Shown here: piece after piece, positions 22,889 through 29,911 of the stretch
How the letters are laid out: every line of letters starts with the position of its first letter
Numbering within the stretch: the stretch's first letter is position 1
Source: an archaeon
GTDB taxonomy: Archaea; Nanobdellota; Nanobdellia; Pacearchaeales; GW2011-AR1
Assembly (NCBI GenBank): GCA_027343665.1
Contig: DAHWKL010000003.1
Coordinates: 1 to 33,242 of the forward strand
Direction: 5' to 3'
Length of the DNA: 33,242 bases
Made by a program: the position numbers and the translations under genes
Notes under the pieces: model-generated
What the model was told of the DNA's origin: nothing
What the model saw: the letters and a program-made list of their open reading frames with translations, nothing else
The model's database searches: none

Positions 22889-24028
22889 TTATTTCACAAA
22901 AGGCCCATATACTCTTGGTCCGGCATCTCCAGGATTGTACACAAGATAGAAATTTCCACAGTTAACTACATAAGTGTCATAAAAACCGCCAACCATCCCG
23001 TGTCCCGGAGAATATGAAGCCACATGGATAGCCGCAAAATTGTGATTGTTGCAACTGAACATGTTTGTTGTCGAATTGTAACCTACAACCTGACCATTGA
23101 CATTCATTGTCGAATTGATAAGCCCAATGGGACTTGAAAGGAAAGCACTGCTGTTAAGAGCTGGATACAGGGTAATCATGCTTTCATTAACGGTCTGATT
23201 AACTTCAGGTGTATTCACATTACTGCTCTCATTAACACTTGCATTTGTCTCATTTCCTGAAGAAGTCACATTTCCTGATCCTCCGAAAACAAGGAAATAC
23301 CACCAAGGTTGGCTATAATGCATGACTTCACCATTTGTCGCATTTATCTGTGCCTGAAGCATTGCCCTGACTCTGAATAAACCCAAAAGAGCAACAGTCT
23401 TGTTTGTTGAAGCTTCATAAACTAAACTTGCATTGGTCCCATTTCCGACTTGTTTTAAGACAACAGAAATATTCCTGCTTTGAAATTTACTTATCGCAGT
23501 CTGTGAAGCAACATCCGGAAGAACCTTCACATCTTTCTCCTGGCCGTCAGAGAGTCTCGCTTTCATCATGATTCCGCTCCCGTTTCCATATCCTGAAAAA
23601 TTAACTCCCAGCCCCTGAGCAACTGAAACATTATATCCGTGCATCTCGACTTCATTCTCAACTTCTCCATCATTACCGACACGAGACCTCACAGTTATTT
23701 GATTCCTTGAGCCATTTTCACCCTGATAAGAATAAACACTTTCGTTCTCATGTTCACTTTGCCCTCCGTCATTCAACGGATGCATTAATCTTTCCTGTTC
23801 GCGAGTTTGGGATTGGTTCATCTCTGCCTCTCTTTCCTGTGTTTGATTCTGAGACCCATCACTATAATTCACAGAAGCATTTGCCCCTGCATAAGCTGAA
23901 ATCAAAGGCCCTCCGACATCTGAATTAGCACCAGTCCTTGCATTTATTCCGGAGTCATCAGCATAAGCGAAGCCAAGGAGAGCGACAACAAGCACCGCAA
24001 CAAGCATTAATGATACCACTTTTTTCAT
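22889..24028 (-). CDS. Secreted hypothetical protein
   Basis: A 379-residue protein with a signal peptide (MKK, hydrophobic core, cut after YAD or AYA near residue 23). The mature N-terminal region is Gln/Glu/Asn-rich and disordered (about 45-105). It is followed by a beta-rich domain (about 105-215: NQITVRSRVGNDGEVENEVE, SNFQSRNISVVLKQVGNG-like strands), an Asn/Ser linker with N-x-S/T sites (about 255-290), and a C-terminal domain (about 295-379) with three cysteines and Tyr/Gly-rich strands. I do not recognise the family. It shares a single TATA box with the divergent gene at 24079. Confidence 0.72.
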   Translation of the reverse strand: MKKVVSLMLVAVLVVALLGFAYADDSGINARTGANSDVGGPLISAYAGANASVNYSDGSQNQTQEREAEMNQSQTREQERLMHPLNDGGQSEHENESVYSYQGENGSRNQITVRSRVGNDGEVENEVEMHGYNVSVAQGLGVNFSGYGNGSGIMMKARLSDGQEKDVKVLPDVASQTAISKFQSRNISVVLKQVGNGTNASLVYEASTNKTVALLGLFRVRAMLQAQINATNGEVMHYSQPWWYFLVFGGSGNVTSSGNETNASVNESSNVNTPEVNQTVNESMITLYPALNSSAFLSSPIGLINSTMNVNGQVVGYNSTTNMFSCNNHNFAAIHVASYSPGHGMVGGFYDTYVVNCGNFYLVYNPGDAGPRVYGPFVK

Positions 24029-24047
24029 TCATTTTTGAAGGAAGCAT

Positions 24048-24059
24048 ATTTTATAAATC
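24048..24059. promoter_or_regulatory. Single TATA box shared by two divergent genes
   Basis: The sequence attttataaatc is centred at 24053: 25 nt from the ATG at 24028 on the minus strand and 26 nt from the ATG at 24079 on the plus strand. The near-symmetrical core (ttataa) can be read both ways. No second TATA-like element lies between the two start codons. Confidence 0.6.
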
Positions 24060-24078
24060 TTCGCTGCCATATTAATCG

Positions 24079-24717
24079 ATGCAAATCATTCCTGAAGCAA
24101 TATTCATTTTCATAGCTGCATTAATATTCGCACTCTGGGAAATAGAGATCGAAGGGAAAAACGGATGGGCAGGAAAACTTCCAACCTGGTATAAAAAATC
24201 AGGATTCTCAAAAGTTTTTTCGAACATCGCTGCAAAACGTCCTCTTTCAGGATATCATATGATGATGATGTTATTCATGCTCGTTATCTTCCAGTCTGTG
24301 TTTTTCTTCGGAGTCCCATGGAATTTCCTGAACGAAATAAGTGTCCTTATGATGATGATCCTTATGCTTTTGATAGAGGATTTCTTATGGTTCGAATTTA
24401 ACCCTTATTATGGCCTTAAAAGATTCAAAAAACAGAATATCTGGTGGCATGGAAAAGGAAAATGGTTTTTCAATCTCTTCCCGATAGAATATCTGAGGGG
24501 GATATTTTTCCTTACTGTGATTGTCGTGATCCCGGCTATAACTCTCAATAATAAACCTTTTTTCTCGGATTATCTGGAGATTGTCGGAGTGGAGATAATC
24601 CTCATAATAATCTCAAATATATTCGTCGGACCTTATCACAGATGGTATAAAAAGATGAGAACACTTGATGAGAGCCGTTCCTTCAGAAGGAAAATAAAGT
24701 TCGATAAGATAAATTAG
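24079..24717 (+). CDS. Multi-pass membrane protein, conserved-looking
   Basis: A 212-residue integral membrane protein with about five transmembrane helices (near residues 3-21, 60-78, 85-103, 142-157 and 165-182). Conserved-looking polar residues sit at membrane edges: EIEIEGKNGWAGKLPTWY, EDFLWFEFNPYYGLKRF, NIWWHGKGKWF, and PYHRWYKKM. The charged/aromatic clusters with His, Glu and Asp suggest an active site at the membrane face, but no catalysis can be named. The stop overlaps the stop of the convergent DedA gene by four bases. Confidence 0.7.
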   Translation: MQIIPEAIFIFIAALIFALWEIEIEGKNGWAGKLPTWYKKSGFSKVFSNIAAKRPLSGYHMMMMLFMLVIFQSVFFFGVPWNFLNEISVLMMMILMLLIEDFLWFEFNPYYGLKRFKKQNIWWHGKGKWFFNLFPIEYLRGIFFLTVIVVIPAITLNNKPFFSDYLEIVGVEIILIIISNIFVGPYHRWYKKMRTLDESRSFRRKIKFDKIN

Positions 24718-25322
24718 AAACCATCTCTCCATTTCACTATTTTGTCCGCTATCTTCTTTCCTGCAAGGTATATCAATATGACTGCAACAACAAGGGCAAT
24801 GAGATAATAACCTGCATTGTTGTAATAATGAAGAACTGAACCTGCAAATGCTCCGAAGGAATATCCAAGTATGACAAAAAACACTGCTCTGGGCAGGATT
24901 ATTATCGCACTCCAAAAGACATATTTTTTCAGCGGAACTTTGCTCGCTCCTGCCATCATCAGACCTGGCACTGAAAGCACGGAACTCATCTTTATCAGGA
25001 ACATTGTCTTGCCCAGATGATTCCTGAAATGCGAATCAACTTTTGCTAAAACATTCCCTTTTATTCCGAAGAAATGCCCGTACTTTTCCACAAGCCTTTT
25101 CCTGCTGAAATATCCGATGGTATAGGCAAGAACATCCCCCACCGCGTCACCAAGGAAAGATAAGAGGAGAATTATCCAAACATTGAAATAACCCAGCGAA
25201 GCTGCAAAAGCCGCAGCAGTCGTTATTATCGGCCCTTCTATAATCATTATAAGAAATATGAGGAAATATCCGTGAAACTGGACAAAAGAGAGCATCTGCG
25301 AGAAAGAAAGCAGGTTCACCAT
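24714..25322 (-). CDS. DedA/VTT-domain membrane protein
   Basis: A 202-residue member of the DedA (SNARE-associated/VTT) family, implicated in lipid scrambling and membrane homeostasis. The family pattern is visible: an E-G-P reentrant segment (IIEGPIITTAAAFAASLGYFN), a conserved acidic/glycine stretch (LGDAVGDVLAYTIGY), and the G-x3-KT-x2-I-K-x2-S-V-x2-PG-x3-AG segment around LGKTMFLIKMSSVLSVPGLMMAG-like residues (about 100-125). C-terminal helices follow. A TATA box near 25346-25355 is 27 nt upstream. Confidence 0.88.
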   Translation of the reverse strand: MVNLLSFSQMLSFVQFHGYFLIFLIMIIEGPIITTAAAFAASLGYFNVWIILLLSFLGDAVGDVLAYTIGYFSRKRLVEKYGHFFGIKGNVLAKVDSHFRNHLGKTMFLIKMSSVLSVPGLMMAGASKVPLKKYVFWSAIIILPRAVFFVILGYSFGAFAGSVLHYYNNAGYYLIALVVAVILIYLAGKKIADKIVKWRDGF

Positions 25323-25387
25323 GCTTGATATTGTGAAAAAATCTTTATTAACATTCCTAAAAACAGAAGGAGCTCCTTTACATAGGA

Positions 25388-25395
25388 TTTAAATA
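25388..25395 (+). promoter_or_regulatory. TATA box of the GT2 gene
   Basis: The sequence tttaaata is centred 25 nt upstream of the ATG at 25417. Confidence 0.6.
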
Positions 25396-25416
25396 ACCTC
25401 GGAGTTTTTTTGATAC

Positions 25417-26160
25417 ATGGAAGTGGCTGTGATCATTCCCACGAAAAACGAGGAGAAAAGCCTGCCCCCTCTTCTTGAATCTTTGAAAAAACAAGACTTC
25501 AGAGGGTTTAGGATAATCGTTGCGGACGCCGGGTCATCGGATAAGACAAGGGAGATTGCAAAAAGGAGTAAGTGCATGGTGATAAGAGGCGGATTGCCTG
25601 CAATAGCAAGGGACAATGGAGCGAAAAAAGCGATTTCATCCGGAGCGAAAATATTGATTTTTATAGATTCTGATGTCATTTTGCCGAAAAAGGATTTCAT
25701 AAAAAAATCTATAGGTGAGTTCAGAAAAAGAAAGCTGGATGTCGCAGGCGTAGAAGTCGCAGCTTATTCAGATAATCCAAAAGACAAAGAATTCAAAGAA
25801 TCGAGAGATCCGCGATTTGCAATTTTTTACGCGATATTCAATCTCATATTAAAAAGTTCACAGAAAGGAAAAAATCCATTTATGCAAAATTACATGATGG
25901 CAAGAAGTGAAGTCCACAAAAAAGTGGGAGGATTCGGAAACCTCGAGTTCGGAGAAGATTCAGCTTACTGCAAAAAAGCCGCAAGGATGGGATTCAAATT
26001 CAGAGTTCTCGAAACCCCCGGCAAGATACTGATCTCTCCAAGGAGGTTCAAGGAAAAAGGATTCTTCAGGCTTGTCATCTTATATCTTTATTTCAACGCG
26101 AGAATCATCTTAGGTCATGAATTTGTAATAAATAAAAAGAATATGTATTTTGAAAAATGA
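25417..26160 (+). CDS. Family 2 glycosyltransferase
   Basis: A 247-residue GT-A fold glycosyltransferase. It starts with VAVIIPTKNEEKSL (residues 3-16), continues with the nucleotide-binding strand IIVADAGSSDKTREIA (34-49) and the metal-binding Asp84-Ser-Asp86 in FIDSDVILP; a later acidic motif is GEDSAYCKKAARMGF, the ED-x-E/D-like catalytic region. The C-terminus has one hydrophobic segment (FRLVILYLYFNARIIL) that may dock it at the membrane. The substrate is unknown; surface-glycan or lipid-linked sugar transfer is likely given the glycosylatable surface proteins nearby. It overlaps the next gene by four bases (ATGA). Confidence 0.92.
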   Translation: MEVAVIIPTKNEEKSLPPLLESLKKQDFRGFRIIVADAGSSDKTREIAKRSKCMVIRGGLPAIARDNGAKKAISSGAKILIFIDSDVILPKKDFIKKSIGEFRKRKLDVAGVEVAAYSDNPKDKEFKESRDPRFAIFYAIFNLILKSSQKGKNPFMQNYMMARSEVHKKVGGFGNLEFGEDSAYCKKAARMGFKFRVLETPGKILISPRRFKEKGFFRLVILYLYFNARIILGHEFVINKKNMYFEK

Positions 26161-26609
26161 ATTTCAAGGAAGACTTCCTCAATTTTAACAAAGAGATAAT
26201 CTTAGGAGAAGTCGGAGCAATAATAGGTGCTCAGGTCACAAGTTATTTTGTCTCGAATGCGACTATGTCTGCAAGCACCATCTCAACTTCGGCAGTCTTA
26301 GGTTCAATAGTCGGAGCCTCACTTTTCTGGGTCGCGACAAGAGTATATGATAAGATAAAAACTTCAAGAAGAGGTTTCTCAAGTAAAAGTTTCGTAGAAG
26401 ACCTTGCATATTTCACTCCTGTTGCTTTTATCCTTACTTCATTGATATATTATCCGTCACTGTATTATTTTTCTGAATATCTCATAAAAAATTCAGGCCA
26501 TGTCACAATCCCCGTGTTTTTCTCTCAGACAGGAGCCTTCCTTCTGCTTCTTATGGCGCTGAATTTTTACAGGTACCTGCTGTATAAGTATGCAGGAAAG
26601 GAATTGTAA
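26157..26609 (+). CDS. Four-helix membrane protein, operon partner of GT2
   Basis: A 150-residue protein with about four transmembrane helices (near residues 14-31, 38-60, 81-98 and 118-138). The first pair is glycine/alanine/serine-rich (LGEVGAIIGAQVTSYFVS, VLGSIVGASLFWVATRVY). Unknown function. The ATGA overlap with the glycosyltransferase stop implies translational coupling and a shared process, for example presenting or flipping a lipid-linked sugar; that is inference only. Confidence 0.7.
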   Translation: MNFKEDFLNFNKEIILGEVGAIIGAQVTSYFVSNATMSASTISTSAVLGSIVGASLFWVATRVYDKIKTSRRGFSSKSFVEDLAYFTPVAFILTSLIYYPSLYYFSEYLIKNSGHVTIPVFFSQTGAFLLLLMALNFYRYLLYKYAGKEL

Positions 26610-26665
26610 ACCAAGTACTCATTGTTCAATAAGCTTTTAAGTGTATTTTCCTAAAAAAAGGTAAA

Positions 26666-27277
26666 ATGAACGAGAAAAAAGGTTGGATTGATTACGTCAT
26701 CTATGTCATTTGGGCTTTTTTCGGCGGGACAGGAATCTATGAACTATTTCAGAGTTTTTCCAAGGGATTGATATACCTTTTGGGATTAATCGCCATCATT
26801 GTTGTATTTTATGAGATAAAAACACCTAAGCTTGCTTATCTGGGGATACTTGTCGTCGTTCTTGGAAACCTATTTGGAGAGATTTATTTTGGATTTTTTT
26901 ATCATATTGCAATTTATGACAAAATACTGCATCTCTTTTCCCCAATCGCCGCATGCACTTTCTTTTATTTCATGTTAAAAAATAAAGTCAAAGACAAAAA
27001 AATGCTCATATTGCTTTCAGTTGCTTTATTGCTTTCATGGGAACTTATATGGGAAATATGGGAATTCACATCAGACCATTTATTCGGAACAATGGCCCAA
27101 GGAGTTTTCATTTATGTTAAAAATTCAACAGGCGGAATGCAGCTCAAACAAGTTATGGATCCTCTGACAGACACAATTTATGACATGCTTTCAAATCTCA
27201 TTGGGGCATTGGTCTGGGCTGCAGGAGCATTATTCTTCACAAGAAACAAGAAAAAAATAAAAAAGCTGCAAAAATAA
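26666..27277 (+). CDS. YjdF/DUF2238-like membrane protein
   Basis: A 203-residue integral membrane protein with six or so transmembrane helices. The residues that recall the YjdF/DUF2238 family are D-K-x-L-H in IAIYDKILHLFSPIAA (about residue 92), E-L-x-W-E-x-x-E in LLSWELIWEIWEFTSDHLFG (about 125-142), and D-T-x-D-M-x-x-N-x-x-G-A near DPLTDTIYDMLSNLIGAL (about 166-183). These conserved charges inside helices hint at an enzyme or transporter, but function is unknown. A TATA-like gcttttaagtg (26632-26642) is 29 nt before the ATG. Confidence 0.7.
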   Translation: MNEKKGWIDYVIYVIWAFFGGTGIYELFQSFSKGLIYLLGLIAIIVVFYEIKTPKLAYLGILVVVLGNLFGEIYFGFFYHIAIYDKILHLFSPIAACTFFYFMLKNKVKDKKMLILLSVALLLSWELIWEIWEFTSDHLFGTMAQGVFIYVKNSTGGMQLKQVMDPLTDTIYDMLSNLIGALVWAAGALFFTRNKKKIKKLQK

Positions 27278-27289
27278 AAAACTGAATTG

Positions 27290-27541
27290 TTATTTGTCGA
27301 ACTTCATGACTTCGACATCTCCGAGAAAACGTTTCTTCTCTTTGACTTCCTTGTTAAGGATTTCTATCTCTTTGAAAGAAAGGTCTATTATCCCTGAACT
27401 TTCTTTGCCCTTGAAGCACACAGAAACATAAGCGTCTTTCGGCTTCAGAAAATCCTCATTTATCATGAACTCTTTTATTTCGCCTGAACTCTCGAGGCGG
27501 ACAACACCATCCCTGTTTTTCTTCCTTATCCTGACCTTCAT
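27290..27541 (-). CDS. Small hypothetical protein
   Basis: An 83-residue soluble protein that looks like a small beta-barrel: strands KVRIRKKNRDGVVRL, IKEFMINEDF, AYVSVCFKGKESSGIIDLS, then a Lys/Glu helix and a final strand GDVEVMKFD. Function unknown. A TATA box (gatttataaa, 27561-27570) is 25 nt upstream of the ATG, giving good support for a real leaderless gene. It is convergent with the membrane protein gene at 26666. Confidence 0.65.
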   Translation of the reverse strand: MKVRIRKKNRDGVVRLESSGEIKEFMINEDFLKPKDAYVSVCFKGKESSGIIDLSFKEIEILNKEVKEKKRFLGDVEVMKFDK

Positions 27542-27601
27542 GGAAATTTGAACTAATACCGATTTATAAAAATATATGGACTCAAAAAGATATTCGGAAA
27601 A

Positions 27602-27611
27602 GTTTATATGT
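27602..27611 (+). promoter_or_regulatory. TATA box of the 59-residue ORF
   Basis: The sequence gtttatatgt is centred about 28 nt upstream of the TTG at 27635. Confidence 0.45.
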
Positions 27612-27634
27612 CTTTGGATATTTAGAATAGGACA

Positions 27635-27814
27635 TTGAAAAACCTCGCTAAGAAAATATTTGAAATTGTAAAACCTGATGTAAAAGTTGATGAAAATGAA
27701 AAGACCTTTGAGATAACTTATGACGGGGTTCTTCTTAAGAAAATTACTGAGTCTTATTATATCCTAAGAGGATATCGGCAAATTGGGAATGAAACAGATT
27801 ATTCCCTTCCATAA
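27635..27814 (+). CDS. 59-residue hypothetical protein (TTG start)
   Basis: An open frame from TTG at 27635 to TAA at 27812-27814. The product begins MKNLAKKIFEIVKPDVKVDE and goes on with EKTFEITYDGVLLKKI and a Tyr-rich ESYYILRGYRQ. It reads like a small alpha-beta protein: one amphipathic helix, two strands and a polar end. A TATA-like box at the right spacing and the otherwise empty gap support it. The codon choice is ordinary for this window. No ATG is available and I recognise no family. Confidence 0.5.
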   Translation: MKNLAKKIFEIVKPDVKVDENEKTFEITYDGVLLKKITESYYILRGYRQIGNETDYSLP

Positions 27815-27829
27815 TTCCAGATCGAGAAT

Positions 27830-28102
27830 TCATTTAAGCTTATTATAAAGCCAGGCGAACACAAATGTCAGGACAAAACCGTCTACAAATCCGTAGACCA
27901 CTCCGAGCACAACTCCGATGAAAGTGTAAGGATTGTATCCCAAAAATCCGTAGCACTCATATATTAGCTCACCCCAGAAAGGGAAGAATCTTGTGAAAAG
28001 CGCGATTAAAAGCACAAAGACTGCCCAAAGGATTCCCCCTGTAAGCCCGAACCTGACCGGATTCAAGTCAGCATAATCTCTCTTCACTATTTTCTTTGCC
28101 AC
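27830..28102 (-). CDS. Small membrane protein of the archaeal 'holin-like' family
   Basis: A 90-residue protein with a cytoplasmic basic N-terminus and two hydrophobic segments (about residues 18-42 and 60-86). The C-terminal signature FIGVVLGVVYGFVDGFV...FAWLYNKL and the N-terminal FGLTGGILWAV match small membrane proteins that databases label 'bacteriophage holin' in archaea and some bacteria (recalled, not checked). Nothing phage-like lies nearby, so that label should not be read as lysis function. The start is GTG at 28102; a TATA-like cttaaaaagtg on the minus strand near 28120-28133 is 25 nt upstream. Confidence 0.65.
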   Translation of the reverse strand: MAKKIVKRDYADLNPVRFGLTGGILWAVFVLLIALFTRFFPFWGELIYECYGFLGYNPYTFIGVVLGVVYGFVDGFVLTFVFAWLYNKLK

Positions 28103-28180
28103 GAATCATTGAATGAAAAGCACTTTTTAAGATTTTTTATAGATTATTAAAAGTTAAAAACAAAAAAATAAAGGATAATT

Positions 28181-28621
28181 TTATTTTTTAGCATCCCTTG
28201 AGAGATATTTATCTTCTTTTGATTCACGGATTGCTTTGACGGTCATTTTAGCGGCTTTTCCCAAAACATAAGCAGCAGTGACAGTTCCCAATGTTTCAAG
28301 GGGCTTGTCCACAATATTTTGTGATGCATTCCCGATTATATGAAAAAGCTCACCCATCTGCCCATTGAAAAAATCTCTTATTCCTACATTCGCTGCATAA
28401 CCGGACACACTATCCCAAAGGACCTTCCCGGTCTGGTAAGGGCCATAGAGAATCTTTTCAGGAACATTGTATTTTGGATCTGCTCCGACAGTCAAAACAC
28501 TTGCAACAGGAGTTGCGAAGTCTATAAGTCCTTCAAGCCCTTTTGCTACTAGAAGTGTCGGGTGCTTGATCTTCAAGGCAGCCCTTCTGTATGAATCTTT
28601 CATTTTATCTGCAACACTCAT
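28181..28621 (-). CDS. Hypothetical protein, operon partner of the RHH regulator
   Basis: A 146-residue protein of unknown family. It is mostly helical with moderately hydrophobic stretches (LVAKGLEGLIDFATPVASVL, LETLGTVTAAYVLGKAAKM) and charged ends (MSVADKMKDSYRRAALKIKH and RESKEDKYLSRDAKK). The hydrophobic parts could lie in or on a membrane. Its ATG overlaps the stop of the ribbon-helix-helix gene (ATGA), so expression is coupled to that regulator. Antitoxin-first order with a 4-nt overlap is the classic layout of type II toxin-antitoxin pairs, but no known toxin motif is seen. Confidence 0.65.
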   Translation of the reverse strand: MSVADKMKDSYRRAALKIKHPTLLVAKGLEGLIDFATPVASVLTVGADPKYNVPEKILYGPYQTGKVLWDSVSGYAANVGIRDFFNGQMGELFHIIGNASQNIVDKPLETLGTVTAAYVLGKAAKMTVKAIRESKEDKYLSRDAKK

Positions 28622-28803
28622 TTTTTTATACCTCCTTTTGACTTTTCTAAAAACAATAATTCCTTGAGAACTTTCTGTATGCTGAACTCAACAGCATGTG
28701 ATTTGTTCCTGAAAAATTTGTTCTCGACAGATCTCTCTATTATCTTCACCGTTTCATCATCGACACTTATGCTCAATCTTTGCTTTGTATTATTTGTTAC
28801 CAT
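28618..28803 (-). CDS. Ribbon-helix-helix (CopG/MetJ-type) DNA-binding protein
   Basis: A 61-residue RHH transcription factor. The operator-reading strand is KQRLSISVDDE (about residues 7-17), followed by helix 1 (TVKIIERSVENK), the turn (FFRNKSHAVEFS) and helix 2 (IQKVLKELLF). It acts as a dimer that inserts the antiparallel ribbon into the major groove. Immediately upstream is a perfect 17-nt palindrome over the predicted transcription start, a likely autoregulatory operator. It is the first gene of a two-gene operon. Confidence 0.85.
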   Translation of the reverse strand: MVTNNTKQRLSISVDDETVKIIERSVENKFFRNKSHAVEFSIQKVLKELLFLEKSKGGIKK

Positions 28804-28806
28804 TAT

Positions 28807-28823
28807 GTAATAATAATTATTAC
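28807..28823. promoter_or_regulatory. Palindromic operator of the RHH operon
   Basis: The sequence gtaataataattattac has perfect 8-bp arms around one central base. It lies 4-20 nt upstream of the RHH ATG and spans the transcription start predicted 26 nt downstream of the TATA box, so a bound RHH dimer would block polymerase. The palindrome is seen directly; binding is inference. Confidence 0.6.
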
Positions 28824-28831
28824 ACTTTATA

Positions 28832-28842
28832 CTTTATAAATC
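28832..28842 (-). promoter_or_regulatory. TATA box of the RHH operon
   Basis: The minus-strand sequence gatttataaag is centred at about 28837, 34 nt from the ATG. The transcript therefore has a short leader of about 8 nt that starts inside the palindrome. Confidence 0.55.
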
Positions 28843-28921
28843 TTTCGATTTTGTTATTATCTTACAATGATGACAAAAATAAAGTCATGTAACACCAAAA
28901 AAATTTTTAAAATCAAAAGGG

Positions 28922-29812
28922 CTATTTAACTCTTTTCTCATCCGGCTTCGGGAGCGGCTCTTCTTTTTTCTTCTTTATGAAAAATGAGACAGCAAACATC
29001 ACAATGCCAATTCCTCCGATGACGTAAGCATAAGTCTGGACACGTGAAGAGAGGGATAATATTAAGTCAGATAAGACTCTGTTCAAAAAGCTGAGATTTC
29101 CTGTTATCCCGCCCAAAGGAAGCGCCGAGAGTGCATTTCCGAGTATGAGCACAGAAATTCCTGAGAGGACAAAATCTATACCGCTCCATCTTGTTCTTGT
29201 GTCAGATACAAAGAAGATTATCAAAGTGAAAACGATCACAAGGGCAAAAGCAAGATAAAGATAATTCTGATAACTTTCAACATAATTTCTAGCTTCTTGC
29301 ATTCCGCTCATGTTTATACCGAAAACTTTCACGAGATTAACCTGGCCGCTCGGCGGGATGCTGAAGTTTGTTTTATTCATGACGAGATTGACATAATCAG
29401 AGACATTGACGTAAGATGGCCTGCATACAGGAGCATTACCGCTGAATGGGTCTTCTCCGGGTGAACAGATTGGAAATTTCTCTGCGCTCTGTATCAAGAA
29501 ACCTTCCAGTTTCGAATTGTCCACTGTAAGGGTAAGGTTAAGCTCCGGAGAATCGCCGCGAAGATAGGATAAAGTGTTTGAGAGATAATTATTCACAAGT
29601 TCCGGAACTCCTCCAGAAGGGATGACTATGAAACTTCCCCCGGGAAGCTCTGAGACATTTATCTGAGGATAAGCTCCGCTTTGATTCAATGCATGTTCGT
29701 AAATCTGCGGATAAAGAAAAGCCTGAATGCTCCATAATATCCCAAGAGCCATAAGAGACACGACTAAAAGAACAGACAAAAACGAGATAAGTATCCCTCT
29801 TCCTATATGCAT
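28922..29812 (-). CDS. Membrane protein, paralogue-like to the one at 18211
   Basis: A 296-residue protein: an N-terminal transmembrane helix (about residues 6-33), an extracytoplasmic domain of about 150 residues with two cysteines (SAEKFPICSPGEDP and NAPVCRP) and N-x-S/T sites, then three or four transmembrane helices (about 186-275) and a short basic/proline C-terminus. The order of elements and the first residues (GRGILISFLSVLLVVSL against IRGTIIFTLTVLLFISL) match the protein at 18211-19263. Function unknown. A TATA-like cttttaactc on the minus strand near 29836-29845 is 28 nt upstream. Confidence 0.7.
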   Translation of the reverse strand: MHIGRGILISFLSVLLVVSLMALGILWSIQAFLYPQIYEHALNQSGAYPQINVSELPGGSFIVIPSGGVPELVNNYLSNTLSYLRGDSPELNLTLTVDNSKLEGFLIQSAEKFPICSPGEDPFSGNAPVCRPSYVNVSDYVNLVMNKTNFSIPPSGQVNLVKVFGINMSGMQEARNYVESYQNYLYLAFALVIVFTLIIFFVSDTRTRWSGIDFVLSGISVLILGNALSALPLGGITGNLSFLNRVLSDLILSLSSRVQTYAYVIGGIGIVMFAVSFFIKKKKEEPLPKPDEKRVK

Positions 29813-29911
29813 TTTAGAAACAGGAAACCCTGAGTTAAAAGGGTTTTGATTTTTCAGGGATCTAAAAAACTTTTAAACTTCCGAGCCGTCTTAATTTAAA
29901 GAGAGGATGAG

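Noticed and set aside
27830-28102. Prophage remnant suggested by the holin-like gene
   Set aside because: No capsid, terminase, integrase or lysin gene is nearby; the family is widespread outside phages.
29907-29911. Upstream ATG at 29907 as the start of the metal ATPase
   Set aside because: It runs into a TGA after two codons; the in-frame ATG at 29912 is the start.
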